This document shows positions 56,112 through 64,000 of a stretch of 64,000 nucleotides of DNA, one piece after another. Within the stretch, counting starts at the first letter, position 1. Every line of letters begins with the position of its first letter. The position numbers and the translations under genes are program-made. The notes under the pieces are model-generated. The model searched no databases. It was given only the letters and a program-made list of their open reading frames with translations, and was not told where the DNA came from. The DNA comes from Luteimonas galliterrae (lineage in GTDB: Bacteria > Pseudomonadota > Gammaproteobacteria > Xanthomonadales > Xanthomonadaceae), in contig NZ_JAMBEP010000005.1 in the NCBI RefSeq assembly GCF_023374055.1, positions 1 through 64,000 on the forward strand, in the 5' to 3' direction.

Positions 56112-56915
56112 ATGAAGACACTCGTTCTAAGCGTAGCCATCGCTTGCGTCGCCACTGCGTGCGCAACGACCACCTCGCCGACCGGACGCACGCAAATGGT
56201 CGGCGCCGTGTCTCAGCAAGAGCTCAACCAGCTCGGCGCGCAGGCCTTCGCCGAAGCCAAGAGCAAAGGCCCGATCAGCAGCAACGCCAAGCAGAACGCC
56301 TACGTGCGTTGCGTGGTATCGGCGATCACCCGGCAACTGCCGCCGGGCGCGCAGGCCGGTTGGGAAACCGCATTGTTCGCCAACCAGGAACCGAACGCCT
56401 TCGCGTTGCCGGGCGGCAAGGTCGGGGTCAACACCGGCATTTTCACGGTGGCGCGCAACCAGGACCAGCTGGCCGCGGTGATCGCGCACGAAATCGGCCA
56501 TGTGGTCTCGCGCCATCACGACGAGCGCATCACCCGGCAGATGGGCGCGCAGGGTGCGCTGCAGATCCTCGGCGCATTGGCGGGCTCGCGTTACGGCGAA
56601 GGCGCCGGCAACGCCGCGATGCAAGGCGGCAGCGTGCTGGCGCAGACCGGCTTCCTGCTGCCGGGCTCGCGCCAGCAGGAGACCGAGGCGGATGTGGTCG
56701 GCCAGCAGCTCATGGCCCAGGCCGGTTTCGATCCGCGCCAGGCCGTGAACCTGTGGCAGAACATGATCGTCGCCGGCGGCAGCCGCCCGCCGCAATGGCT
56801 GTCGACGCATCCCGATCCGCAGGCGCGCATCGCCGAACTGCAGCAGCGCTCGGCGCAGCTGGTGCCGGCCTACGAACAGGCGCGCGCGGCCGGCCGCCGG
56901 CCGAACTGCGGCTGA
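56112..56915 (+). CDS. M48 family metalloprotease, lipoprotein
   Basis: 267 residues. A signal with lipobox (ACVATAC, Cys at about 17) suggests a lipoprotein. The peptidase domain has AFALPGGKVGVNTGIFTVAR, the zinc-binding HEIGH motif with a distal Glu in RQQETEADVVGQQLMAQAG, and STHPDPQARIAEL near the C-terminus. It fits periplasmic LoiP-like proteases that take part in outer membrane quality control. The role is inferred from family. It lies downstream of gyrB as a single gene. Confidence 0.92.
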   Translation: MKTLVLSVAIACVATACATTTSPTGRTQMVGAVSQQELNQLGAQAFAEAKSKGPISSNAKQNAYVRCVVSAITRQLPPGAQAGWETALFANQEPNAFALPGGKVGVNTGIFTVARNQDQLAAVIAHEIGHVVSRHHDERITRQMGAQGALQILGALAGSRYGEGAGNAAMQGGSVLAQTGFLLPGSRQQETEADVVGQQLMAQAGFDPRQAVNLWQNMIVAGGSRPPQWLSTHPDPQARIAELQQRSAQLVPAYEQARAAGRRPNCG

Positions 56916-57032
56916 CGCGCATGCGCCGGTTTTGCGACTTTTGAAGGTCCGTTCTGTTAGCGTGGCCGCCCCCGGCTCCCACGTCCCCATCCACCGCCGT
57001 CGCGGCCATCGTCATATTTTCGAGGTGTTTCG

Positions 57033-58184
57033 ATGAAAACCGTTCCTACCGCTCCGCTCCTGATTGCCGCCGCGATCGCGGCCGGCGTGGCCATGCCCGC
57101 CTTCGCGCAGATGAGCGGCTCCTCGTCGCAAAGCGGCCAGAACACCAGTACCGCCGGCTCGGAAAGCATGCGCGCGCAGCGCGAGCGGCGTAAGGCCGAG
57201 TTGGGCCAGTCCAAGAACGAAGGCAAGACCGAGACTGCAGCGCCGCTGTTCCCCAACGCCACGCGTCAGGAGCCCGAAGCCAAAGCCAGCAGCAAGGCGC
57301 TCAAAGCGCTGCAGGCTGCGCAGGAGCTTTACGAGAAGCAGGATTACGCAGGCACCGTCGCCAAAGCAGAAGAGATCGCGACCAAGGCCGATGCCAACCC
57401 TTACGAAAAGGGCTTCGCTTATCAATTGGCCGGCAGCGCTTCGGCCGATTTGAACAACGAAGCCAAAGCCGCCGAGTATTTCCAGAAGGCGCTGGACAGC
57501 AACGGCCTGGACAACAACAGCCACTACCAAGTGATGAGCAATCTGGCTGCCGTGCAGTTGAGCCTGGAGCAGAACGACGCGGCGCTGAAGACGCTGGACC
57601 GCTTCCTGGCCGAGACCAAGACCACCGACACCAAGTATCAGGCCATGCGCGGCAGCATCTTGGCCAGCCTCGGCCGCAACGACGAAGCGGCCAAGCTCTA
57701 CAAGGATCTGCTCGCCAAGAATCCGAACGACAAGCGCGTGCTGATGAACGCGGTCGCATCGTTGCAGCAGGCCGACCAGTACGACCAGGCCAATGCGCTG
57801 CTCGGCGAGGCCTACAAGAAGGGCCAATTGACCGAAGCCCGCGAATACAAGGCGCTGTACGCCGGCTACCTGAATTCGGACAACTGGAAAGAAGCGGTGC
57901 CTGTGATCAACGACGGCGTCGCCAAGGGGCTGCTGCCGCAGGACGCCGAATTGGCCAAGGCCTACATGATCGTCGCCCAGAAGGCCTACACAGAAGACGA
58001 CACCAAGACCGCGGTCGAGATGTACAGCAAGGCCGCGCCGATCGCCGCCGACGGCGAGGCCTACCTGAACCTGGCCAAGGTTTATAGTTACCAGGGTAAG
58101 AAGGCCGAGGCCCGCGAGGCCGCGCAGAAGGCACTGGACAAGGGCGTCAAGAAGCCGGACGAGGCTAAGACCTTGCTCAAGTAA
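57033..58184 (+). CDS. Tetratricopeptide repeat protein of the TonB system
   Basis: 383 residues. A signal peptide (about 1-25, VAMPAFAQ) is followed by a Ser/Gln-rich linker and tetratricopeptide repeats (ALQAAQELYEKQDYAGTVAK, YFQKALDSNGLDNNSHYQVM, YKDLLAKNPNDKRVLMNAVA, AEAREAAQKALDKGVKKPDE). A GAGGTG lies in front of the ATG. It is exported to the periplasm and encoded just before tonB, exbB and exbD. TPR proteins of TonB clusters in other gammaproteobacteria assist TonB energy transfer; that is a likely role here (inference). Confidence 0.88.
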   Translation: MKTVPTAPLLIAAAIAAGVAMPAFAQMSGSSSQSGQNTSTAGSESMRAQRERRKAELGQSKNEGKTETAAPLFPNATRQEPEAKASSKALKALQAAQELYEKQDYAGTVAKAEEIATKADANPYEKGFAYQLAGSASADLNNEAKAAEYFQKALDSNGLDNNSHYQVMSNLAAVQLSLEQNDAALKTLDRFLAETKTTDTKYQAMRGSILASLGRNDEAAKLYKDLLAKNPNDKRVLMNAVASLQQADQYDQANALLGEAYKKGQLTEAREYKALYAGYLNSDNWKEAVPVINDGVAKGLLPQDAELAKAYMIVAQKAYTEDDTKTAVEMYSKAAPIAADGEAYLNLAKVYSYQGKKAEAREAAQKALDKGVKKPDEAKTLLK

Positions 58185-58330
58185 GAGTAAGGATTTCATT
58201 AAGCGCGGAATCGATTGGAACGAGCCCGCTCGATTGGTATAAGCTAAGAGGTTCATGCGGCCGAGTTGGCCGCGTGTAACCGAAACTGATCCGCGGCGCT
58301 GCGGCGCCCGAGCCCACTGCAGAGCCCCGC

Positions 58331-58999
58331 ATGATCGAACGCCTCGCCCGCCACGAGAACCAAGACGACCGCGACCCAGGACTCAACTGGCCGCGCATCG
58401 TCGGCATCACCTTGGCGATCGCCATCCATGTCGCGGCCCTGCTGCTGCTGTTGGCACCGATTTCGCCGCCGCCGCAAGAAGACGAACGCGACGACCGCGT
58501 CGATGTGACCTTCATCGAACCGCCGCCGCCGCCGCCGCCGCCACCGCCGCCGCCACCGGAACCGCCCAAGCCGACGCCGATCAAGGAGCTGTCGCCGCCG
58601 CGCCCGTCGCCGGTGCCGCCGCCGCCGGAAGCGCCGCCGATCATCGTCGACGAAGCGCGCGCCAGCGATATCCAAGCGCCGCCGCCCGCGCCGCCTGCGC
58701 CGCCCGCGCCGGTGGCTTCGATGGAAGCCAGCGTCGACATCTCGTCGAAGAACATGAATCCGCCCAAGTATCCGCCGGAAGAAAACCGCCGCGGCATCCA
58801 GGGCACAGTGGTTCTGGTCATCACGGTCGACGCCAACGGCAACGCCACCGATGTGCAGGTCGAGCAGTCCAGCGGCAACCGCAATCTCGATCGCGCAGCG
58901 GTCGCGGCGGCCAAGCGTTGGCGCTTCAACCCCGCGCAATCGGGCGGACAGAAGACCACCGGCCGCGTCCGCGTGCCGGTCGAGTTCAAGCTCGGCTGA
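58331..58999 (+). CDS. tonB: Energy transducer TonB
   Basis: 222 residues. A short cytoplasmic start, one membrane span (about 24-42, IVGITLAIAIHVAALLLLLA), a periplasmic proline-rich stretch with 13 consecutive prolines (about residue 65-77) followed by Pro/Ala-rich sequence, and a C-terminal TonB domain (PEENRRGIQGTVVLVITVDA, RAAVAAAKRWRFNPAQSGG). It carries energy from ExbB-ExbD to outer-membrane receptors. The stretch is encoded mainly by CCG repeats, so length may vary between strains. Confidence 0.95.
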   Translation: MIERLARHENQDDRDPGLNWPRIVGITLAIAIHVAALLLLLAPISPPPQEDERDDRVDVTFIEPPPPPPPPPPPPPEPPKPTPIKELSPPRPSPVPPPPEAPPIIVDEARASDIQAPPPAPPAPPAPVASMEASVDISSKNMNPPKYPPEENRRGIQGTVVLVITVDANGNATDVQVEQSSGNRNLDRAAVAAAKRWRFNPAQSGGQKTTGRVRVPVEFKLG

Positions 59000-59096
59000 C
59001 AGATTACTGTTGCCCGTGTTAGCAAAGCGGTACTAAGGTTCAATAAACAGAAACACGCCTCATCCACTCCTTCCACGACATTTAAAGGTAAGCGTC

Positions 59097-59849
59097 ATGT
59101 TGCAGGAAACCACCACCGCCGCCGCTGCAGGCAACAACAACGCCGCGGCGCTACAGCAGATGGGCTTCGCCGAACTGCTCCAAAACTTCGACTTCGTCGG
59201 CTGGGCGGTGTTCGTCACCCTAGCGCTGATGTCGATAATGTCGGTCTACTGGATCGTCATCAATTTCATCAAGAACATGCGCCTCAGGGGCCGCGCCGAC
59301 CGCGTGGTGACCACGTTCTGGGAAACCCCGAACGCGCAGGACGCGATCCGCTTCATGGAAGAGCAGCCCAAGGGCGAACCCTTCTCGAAGATCGCGCTCG
59401 ACGCCGCCCAGGCCGCCGCACACCACCAGCGTCACGAAGGCTCGCGCCTGGTCGAGTCGCTGAATCGCTCCGAGTTCGTCGACCGCGCGCTGCGCCAGGG
59501 CGTGACCCGCGAGTCGATGCGCCTGGAGAGCGGCCTGACGGTGCTCGCCACGGTCGGTTCGACCGCGCCGTTCGTCGGCCTGCTCGGCACCGTGTGGGGC
59601 ATCTACCACGCGCTGATCCGCATCGGCTCGTCGGGCGACGCTTCGATCTCGGCAGTGGCCGGCCCGGTGGGTGAAGCCCTGATCATGACCGCGATCGGTC
59701 TGTTCGTGGCGATCCCGGCGGTGCTCGCGTACAACTTCTTCGTGCGCCTGAACCGCGTCACCAACAACAAGTTCGACACGTTCGCGCACGACCTGCACGA
59801 CTTCTTCGCCACCGGCGCCCGCGTCGGCGAGTCCCCGGCCCGTCGCTAA
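59097..59849 (+). CDS. exbB: Proton channel protein ExbB (MotA/TolQ/ExbB family)
   Basis: 250 residues with three membrane spans (about 30-58, 142-165 and 185-215). The family signature is in SGLTVLATVGSTAPFVGLLG and TVWGIYHALIRIGSSGDASI, and in GEALIMTAIGLFVAIPAVLA. It forms the pentameric proton channel with ExbD. GGTAAG before the ATG supports the start. It lies 97 bases after tonB and 39 before exbD. Confidence 0.95.
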   Translation: MLQETTTAAAAGNNNAAALQQMGFAELLQNFDFVGWAVFVTLALMSIMSVYWIVINFIKNMRLRGRADRVVTTFWETPNAQDAIRFMEEQPKGEPFSKIALDAAQAAAHHQRHEGSRLVESLNRSEFVDRALRQGVTRESMRLESGLTVLATVGSTAPFVGLLGTVWGIYHALIRIGSSGDASISAVAGPVGEALIMTAIGLFVAIPAVLAYNFFVRLNRVTNNKFDTFAHDLHDFFATGARVGESPARR

Positions 59850-59888
59850 GCGACGGTTCGGACTCAGCAGGGTATAGAGGAACCGATC

Positions 59889-60317
59889 ATGGCCTTCAGT
59901 TCAGGCAACGAGAGCGGCGGCCCCATGGCCGAAATCAACGTCACGCCCCTGGTGGACGTGATGCTGGTGCTGCTGATCATCTTCATGATCACCACGCCGC
60001 TGATGACGAATAAAACGCAGATCACGCTGCCCGAGGCCAACCTCCAGAAGAAGGAGGACGCCGCCAAGCTGAAGGCAACGCCGATCCAATTGTCCGTGCA
60101 GGAAGACGGATCGCTGTATTGGAACGACGAGCCGATCACCAAGGACATCCTGGAAAGCCGCCTGTCCAGCGCCGCCCAGCTGCAACCGCAGCCGCCGCTG
60201 AACCTGCGCGGGGACAAGACCACCAAGATGCGCACGATCAACGAGATCACCAAGATCGCGCAGGCCCAGGGCATGTTGGATATCGGCTACGTGGCCACCA
60301 AAGAAAAGAAGCGCTGA
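59889..60317 (+). CDS. exbD: ExbD/TolR family protein (first copy)
   Basis: 142 residues. A short cytoplasmic start leads to one membrane span with the conserved Asp ([20 protein letters not shown]), followed by a periplasmic domain (ITLPEANLQKKEDAAKL, IQLSVQEDGSLYWNDEPITK). It supplies the proton-carrying residue of the ExbB channel. It is the second gene of the exb part of the operon. Confidence 0.95.
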   Translation: MAFSSGNESGGPMAEINVTPLVDVMLVLLIIFMITTPLMTNKTQITLPEANLQKKEDAAKLKATPIQLSVQEDGSLYWNDEPITKDILESRLSSAAQLQPQPPLNLRGDKTTKMRTINEITKIAQAQGMLDIGYVATKEKKR

Positions 60318-60332
60318 CCGGAGATATAGAAC

Positions 60333-60752
60333 ATGGCATTCGCATCCAATTCCGGTGGCGGCCCGATGGCCGATATCAACGTCACGCCGCTGGTCGACGT
60401 GATGCTGGTGTTGCTGATCATCTTCATGGTGACCATGCCGATCCAGTCGTTCCCGATCAAGGTCGACCTGCCGCAGAAGACCGACAAGCCGTTGGAGAAT
60501 CCGAAGGAACCGCCGGAGCCGATCCGTCTGCGCATCGACGCGTCGAACGAAGTGTTCTGGAACGATTCGCCGACGCCGATCTCGGCTCTGCAGAACATGA
60601 TGTCGGCCGAGGTCCAGCGCGATCCGACCAACCAGCCCACGCTTGAGATCGAGACCAACGACGAGGCCCAGTACGAGGTTCTCGCCAAGGTCCTCGCCGC
60701 GGCCAAGAACGCCGAAATGATCAAGATCGGCTTCGTCCAGAACACGCAGTAA
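60333..60752 (+). CDS. exbD: ExbD/TolR family protein (second copy)
   Basis: 139 residues, the same layout as the first copy: [20 protein letters not shown] span with the conserved Asp, then [20 protein letters not shown] and [20 protein letters not shown] in the periplasmic part. In Xanthomonas campestris the second ExbD has been linked to virulence-related functions rather than basic iron uptake. A strong terminator follows. Confidence 0.95.
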   Translation: MAFASNSGGGPMADINVTPLVDVMLVLLIIFMVTMPIQSFPIKVDLPQKTDKPLENPKEPPEPIRLRIDASNEVFWNDSPTPISALQNMMSAEVQRDPTNQPTLEIETNDEAQYEVLAKVLAAAKNAEMIKIGFVQNTQ

Positions 60753-60808
60753 GAGCAATACGCAATACGCCGGCCGGTCCGGCGCGCTTACCTAACAAAG
60801 TGGATTTC

Positions 60809-60837
60809 AATGCCGCCCGGAAGGGCGGCATTTTTTT
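60809..60837 (+). terminator. Rho-independent terminator of the tonB-exb operon
   Basis: ATGCCGCCC, loop GGAA, GGGCGGCAT and a run of T. It separates exbD copy 2 from copy 3. Confidence 0.92.
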
Positions 60838-60902
60838 CGCCCTTGCGCGGCCGGCGGCGACGGGAGTAGCGTGGTGGCGTGCCAATCGGAGGGGAGGACG
60901 CC

Positions 60903-61316
60903 ATGCCTTATTCCACCGTTTCAGCGCAACGCCCGAACGCCGACATCAACATCACCCCGCTGGTCGACGTGATGCTGGTGTTGCTGATCATCTTCATGGT
61001 GACCATGCCGGTGCTGTCCCAGCGGATCCGCGTGGACCTGCCGCAAACGCCGCCACAACCGATTACCGTCACGCCGCCGGAGCCGATCGATTTGCGTATC
61101 GACGGCGCGAGCCAAGTGTTCTGGAACGAGTCGCCCACGCCGGTCGCGGCCCTGCAGCAGATGATGCAGGCCGAAGTGCAGCGCGATCCGGCCAATCCGC
61201 CGGTGCTGCAGATCGACAGCAGCGATGACGCCGAATACGACGTGCTCGCCAAGGTGCTGGCCGCGGCCCGGAACGCCGATATGCAGCGGATCGGATTCGT
61301 ACAGAACGCCAGATAG
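60903..61316 (+). CDS. ExbD/TolR family protein (third copy)
   Basis: 137 residues: span [20 protein letters not shown] with the conserved Asp, then [20 protein letters not shown] and [20 protein letters not shown]. It is closer in sequence to copy 2 than to copy 1 and so looks like a tandem duplicate. A GGAGGGGAGG ribosome-binding site precedes the ATG at 60903. It lies after a terminator, so it is likely to have its own promoter. Confidence 0.92.
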   Translation: MPYSTVSAQRPNADINITPLVDVMLVLLIIFMVTMPVLSQRIRVDLPQTPPQPITVTPPEPIDLRIDGASQVFWNESPTPVAALQQMMQAEVQRDPANPPVLQIDSSDDAEYDVLAKVLAAARNADMQRIGFVQNAR

Positions 61317-61440
61317 CGGGCGCGAGCCTCGCAACGCGTGCCTGCGATCTGTAGAGCGGGCTTGCCCGCTGACTTGGTCTTAAAGCCGCCAATCCTGCGA
61401 ATGGCGGATCCAGCGCCTTGCCGCGAGGCTCCTGATTTTC

Positions 61441-61504
61441 GTAGCGCGAATTCATTCGCACGCCTTTCGACGCATCAAGAGCGTGCGAATGAATTCGCAC
61501 CTAC
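61441..61504. repeat. Inverted repeat, family B, copy 2
   Basis: GTAGCGCGAATTCATTCGCA and its complement TGCGAATGAATTCGCACCTA around a loop of about 18 bases. Same family as 38011-38072. A short GTAGAGCGG repeat lies at 61351 and again at 61509, adjoining the fourth large repeat. Confidence 0.88.
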
Positions 61505-61507
61505 ATT

Positions 61508-62094
61508 TGTAGAGCGGAGCTTGCTCCGCTGCCTTGGCTTGGGGTTGTGGCGACCTGCCGGCCCTTTGGGCCGGGGTTTCGTCCGCTAAAACCGCGGCCG
61601 AGTTACTTTCTTTTTGATGGGCCCAAAAAGAACAGTAACCAAAGAAAAAGGGCCTTTGGAAGGGATCCCGGCGATGGGGCCACCCCGTATTCTTGGCCAC
61701 CGCTCGCCAACGCTCGGGATTCCTCCGTCGCTTCGACATTCAGATTCGAGGCGATCGACCCGAACGCCTCCTTAGCGCAAATCCGCAAAAGCCACGTCAC
61801 CCATACGCTGCGAATCAAAATCTAGTACCTGCGTAAGTAAGGTCACCTACGACCAAAGCAGGTCTGCAGGCGGACTTTCAGTCGCGACCTATCGCACCGC
61901 AGTTCAGGCCCTTTCTTTGGTTACTTTCTTTGGGCCCACAAAGAAAGTGACCCGGCGCAGCCGGAAGCCTTTGTCCATGGCGCGAGTCGCAGCGCACCTG
62001 CGAGGACGCGGGCCTGGATGACATGCCGCTCCTGCGGCATGCCCTCCGGGCCATCCGCTGCGCGGATGTTCGCTCCGGCATCCTGCCTGCGCAG
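61508..62094 (-). repeat. Large dispersed repeat, copy 4 (inverted)
   Basis: Fourth copy of the repeat, in reverse orientation to copies 1 and 2. The core at 61602-61951 (350 bp) is bounded by inverted repeats (61602-61656 and about 61908-61951). Both flanks match copy 1, including the outer segment GGCATCCTGCCTGCGCAG at 62077-62094, so the whole unit is about 590 bp as in copy 1. The gap 61317-62381 has no credible gene. Confidence 0.85.
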
Positions 62095-62175
62095 TCCGGC
62101 CTTCGCCGGGATGACGGCTTAGGGGCGAGGGCGAAAGCAAAAATGGGTCCCAGCGTTCGCTGGGGTGACGGCATG

Positions 62176-62265
62176 AAAAGCTTAAGAGCGAAAGGCTTAA
62201 GAGCGAAAGGCTTAAGAGCGAAAGGCTTAAGAGCGAAAGGCTTAAGAGCGAAAGGCTTGAGAGCA
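62176..62265 (+). repeat. 15-bp tandem repeat, six copies
   Basis: Unit AAAGGCTTAAGAGCG, four perfect copies (62191-62250) flanked by one imperfect copy on each side. A single related copy occurs beside the third large repeat (about 31839-31862). Confidence 0.95.
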
Positions 62266-62381
62266 AGAGCAGCGGGGCAAGCCCCGCTCTACAAAGCTGG
62301 AACAAGATAAGAGCAGCGGAGCAAGCTCCGCCCTACAGAGCAAAGGCGGAGTTCGGCGCGAGGGTCTTCTTCATTTGCGGC

Positions 62382-63131
62382 TTAGCCTTTGAGCAGGCGC
62401 AAATAGGCTTTAACGGTATCGGCCAGTCCGGCATAGAGCGCTTCGCCGATCAAGGCGTGGCCGATCGAGACTTCCAGCAGGTTCGGAATCGCAGCCGCGA
62501 ATTCGCGTAGGTTCTGCTGGTTCAGATCGTGGCCGGCATTCACGCCCAAACCCGCCGCCTGCGCCTGGCGCGCAGTGGCCGCGCACGCGGCGAGCGCAGC
62601 GGCCGCATCGCCGCGCGCATGCGCCTCGGCATAAGGGCCGGTGTACAGCTCGATGCGGTCTGCGCCGAGTTCGGCGGCGCGCGCCACATCGGCGACGCCG
62701 GCATCGACGAACAGGCTGACCCGGCAACCCAGCGCTTTCAATTCGGCGATGCGTGGCCGCAGTTTCTCGGCGTCGCGGCCGAAATCGAAACCATGGTCGG
62801 AAGTCAGCTGGCCGTCGCCATCGGGCACCAGCGTGGCCTGCGCCGGCCGCGCCTGCGCGCACAACTGCGCGAAACCGGGGTAGCCCGATCGCGGCGGCGC
62901 GAAAGGATTGCCTTCAAGATTCAATTCGACGCCGTAGTCGCGGGTCAGCGCCGCCAGCGCCGTCACGTCGTCGGCGCGGATATGGCGCGCGTCCGGCCGC
63001 GGATGCACGGTGATGCCGTGCGCGCCGGCATCCAGGCAAGCGCGCGCGGCGCGGACCACGTCGGGATCGGCGCCGCCGCGCGAATTGCGCAGCACCGCGA
63101 TCTTGTTGACGTTGACGCTCAGCGCGACCAT
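62382..63131 (-). CDS. pdxJ: Pyridoxine 5'-phosphate synthase PdxJ
   Basis: 249 residues, the usual size. It condenses 1-deoxyxylulose 5-phosphate with 3-amino-2-oxopropyl phosphate in vitamin B6 synthesis. [20 protein letters not shown] is the N-terminal strand and the active-site segment. [42 protein letters not shown] and [20 protein letters not shown] follow as in the family. It ends the conserved origin-region block and faces the fourth large repeat. Confidence 0.97.
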   Translation of the reverse strand: MVALSVNVNKIAVLRNSRGGADPDVVRAARACLDAGAHGITVHPRPDARHIRADDVTALAALTRDYGVELNLEGNPFAPPRSGYPGFAQLCAQARPAQATLVPDGDGQLTSDHGFDFGRDAEKLRPRIAELKALGCRVSLFVDAGVADVARAAELGADRIELYTGPYAEAHARGDAAAALAACAATARQAQAAGLGVNAGHDLNQQNLREFAAAIPNLLEVSIGHALIGEALYAGLADTVKAYLRLLKG

Positions 63132-63161
63132 CGCCGCCGCATGTCGGGCGCGGTCCGCACG

Positions 63162-63425
63162 TCAGCCCGCGGGCGGCTCCGGCGGCGCCTGGCCGGCGAG
63201 CTTGCGCGCTTGGGCCTGTTCGCGCAGCCGGCGCAACTCTTCCGGATCGAGCATCAGCGACTCGTCGCGGCTCACGCTCACCACGCGGCTCGCGTACCAG
63301 TTGTAGGCCCACAGCACCAGCAACACCAGTGCGGCCAGCAGGCAGACGACCATCAGCAGCATGGACGTGGTCTTCATCGCGACCACCATCGCCACCAATC
63401 CGAGCAATAGGAACAGCCAAGCCAT
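63162..63425 (-). CDS. Small membrane protein of unknown function
   Basis: 87 residues. Two membrane spans (about 2-18, WLFLLLGLVAMVVAM; 23-42, LLMVVCLLAALVLLVLWAYN) are followed by a cytoplasmic tail with a conserved-looking amphipathic part (SRDESLMLDPEELRRLREQA). The start is the ATG at 63425 with GGAG eight bases upstream; an in-frame GTG lies three codons earlier. It follows the phospholipase-D-type gene and precedes pdxJ on the same strand. No family recognised. Confidence 0.7.
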   Translation of the reverse strand: MAWLFLLLGLVAMVVAMKTTSMLLMVVCLLAALVLLVLWAYNWYASRVVSVSRDESLMLDPEELRRLREQAQARKLAGQAPPEPPAG

Positions 63426-63520
63426 CGTGAACACTCCGTTGACGACCCGCGCAGTCTACCGCGATCGCGGGCGGCGCAAGGCGGGCCGTCCGGGCAAAAA
63501 AACCGCTTGTCGGACGGCCG

Positions 63521-64000
63521 TCACAGCAGCGGGGACATCAGCCGCGCCAACGCTTCGGGCAGCCGGTAGCGCCATAGGGAACGGGCCCGGTCGTCGTGCA
63601 CCCGCGGCGCATGCGACAGCTCGGCCTCGATCAGCGCCGCCATCTGAGCGGCCAGGGCGGAGTCCCGGAACAGCATCGTCAATTCGAAATTCAGGCGGAA
63701 GCTGCGATGGTCGAAATTGGCCGAACCGACCATCACCAGCTCGTCGTCGACGAGCAGCGCCTTGCTGTGCAACATGCGCGGCCCGTATTCATACACCTTG
63801 ACCCCGGCGGCGAGCAGGTCGTCGAAATACGAACGGGCCGCGTAGGTGACCAGGCGCGAGTCGCTCATCTTGGGAACCAGCAGGCGCACGTCCAGGCCGC
63901 CGAGCGCGGCCGAGGTCAAGGCCATCATCGCCGCTTCGCCGGGAACGAAATACGGCGTCACCAACCAGACCCGGCGCCGCGCTTCGTGGATGGCGGCCAC
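63521..64000 (-). CDS. Phospholipase D/cardiolipin synthase family protein (C-terminal part)
   Basis: The last 159 codons of a longer gene that runs off the window. It contains the second HKD motif (HSKALLVDDELVMVGSANFD) and the following HRSFRLNFELTMLF. Upstream, RRRVWLVTPYFVPGEAAMMA and LDVRLLVPKMSDSRLVTYAA fit the cardiolipin synthase pattern. It would join phospholipid head groups to make cardiolipin at the inner membrane. The N-terminal half and the first HKD motif are outside the window. Confidence 0.88.
   Translation of the reverse strand: MAAIHEARRRVWLVTPYFVPGEAAMMALTSAALGGLDVRLLVPKMSDSRLVTYAARSYFDDLLAAGVKVYEYGPRMLHSKALLVDDELVMVGSANFDHRSFRLNFELTMLFRDSALAAQMAALIEAELSHAPRVHDDRARSLWRYRLPEALARLMSPLL

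Noticed and set aside
62176-62265. A possible CRISPR array
   Set aside because: The 15-bp units are directly adjacent with no spacers, and no cas genes are nearby.

Overview
The window is a high-GC chromosomal segment of a gammaproteobacterium, most likely Xanthomonadaceae and Lysobacter-like. Three things support this: the origin-region order rpmH / dnaA - dnaN - recF - gyrB - TPR - tonB - exbB - exbD - exbD - pdxJ, which matches the Xanthomonas origin region; many REP-like hairpins of the GTAGGAGCGGCTTTAGCCGC type; and the protein repertoire (TonB receptors, YadA-type adhesins, ECF sigma/kinase pairs). I see no rRNA, tRNA, CRISPR array, transposase or prophage gene.

Layout. 1-2.6 kb: the start of a Ser/Thr kinase and its ECF sigma factor (minus strand), then a set of small unassigned genes and a small secreted protein behind palindromic operators. 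2.7-11 kb: a two-component system, an acetyltransferase, a metallo-beta-lactamase-fold lipoprotein, fructose-bisphosphatase, a rhomboid protease, a Coa1-like protein and an epimerase. 11-16 kb: a TonB-dependent receptor, an alpha/beta-hydrolase lipoprotein and a DUF2167 protein. 16-25 kb: a complete ECF sigma/kinase-TPR pair and two paralogous trimeric autotransporter adhesins. 25-34 kb: an MgtC-type membrane protein, a duplicated DUF1579-like pair, NIPSNAP and WYL proteins, phenylalanine hydroxylase with a divergent Lrp/AsnC regulator, a DUF2238 membrane protein and a CadC-like regulator. 34-42 kb: two ABC exporters, a flavin reductase and a TAP-like peptidase. 42-49 kb: AlkD, an ArsR-SRPBCC-membrane operon, a TonB-C lipoprotein, then mnmE, yidC, rnpA and rpmH on the minus strand. 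49-64 kb: dnaA, a probable oriC, dnaN, recF, gyrB, an M48 protease, the TPR-TonB-ExbB-ExbD-ExbD-ExbD energy-transducing system, pdxJ, a small membrane protein and a truncated cardiolipin-synthase-type gene.

How the genes work together. The origin cluster covers replication initiation (DnaA, DnaN, RecF, GyrB), probable segregation sites (three parS-like 16-mers, two of them inside recF) and membrane/RNA housekeeping (YidC, RnpA, L34, MnmE). The tonB-exbBDD operon would energise TonB-dependent receptors such as the one at 11-13 kb. The ECF/kinase modules are candidate phosphorylation-controlled transcription switches.

The most unusual signal is a non-coding repeat present four times (7.8, 14.6, 31.4 and 61.5 kb, both orientations). 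Three copies carry a 349-350 bp core bounded by imperfect inverted repeats of about 45-50 bp that are themselves hairpins, inside a longer conserved block; the fourth copy is truncated. Several other families of intergenic inverted repeats surround it.
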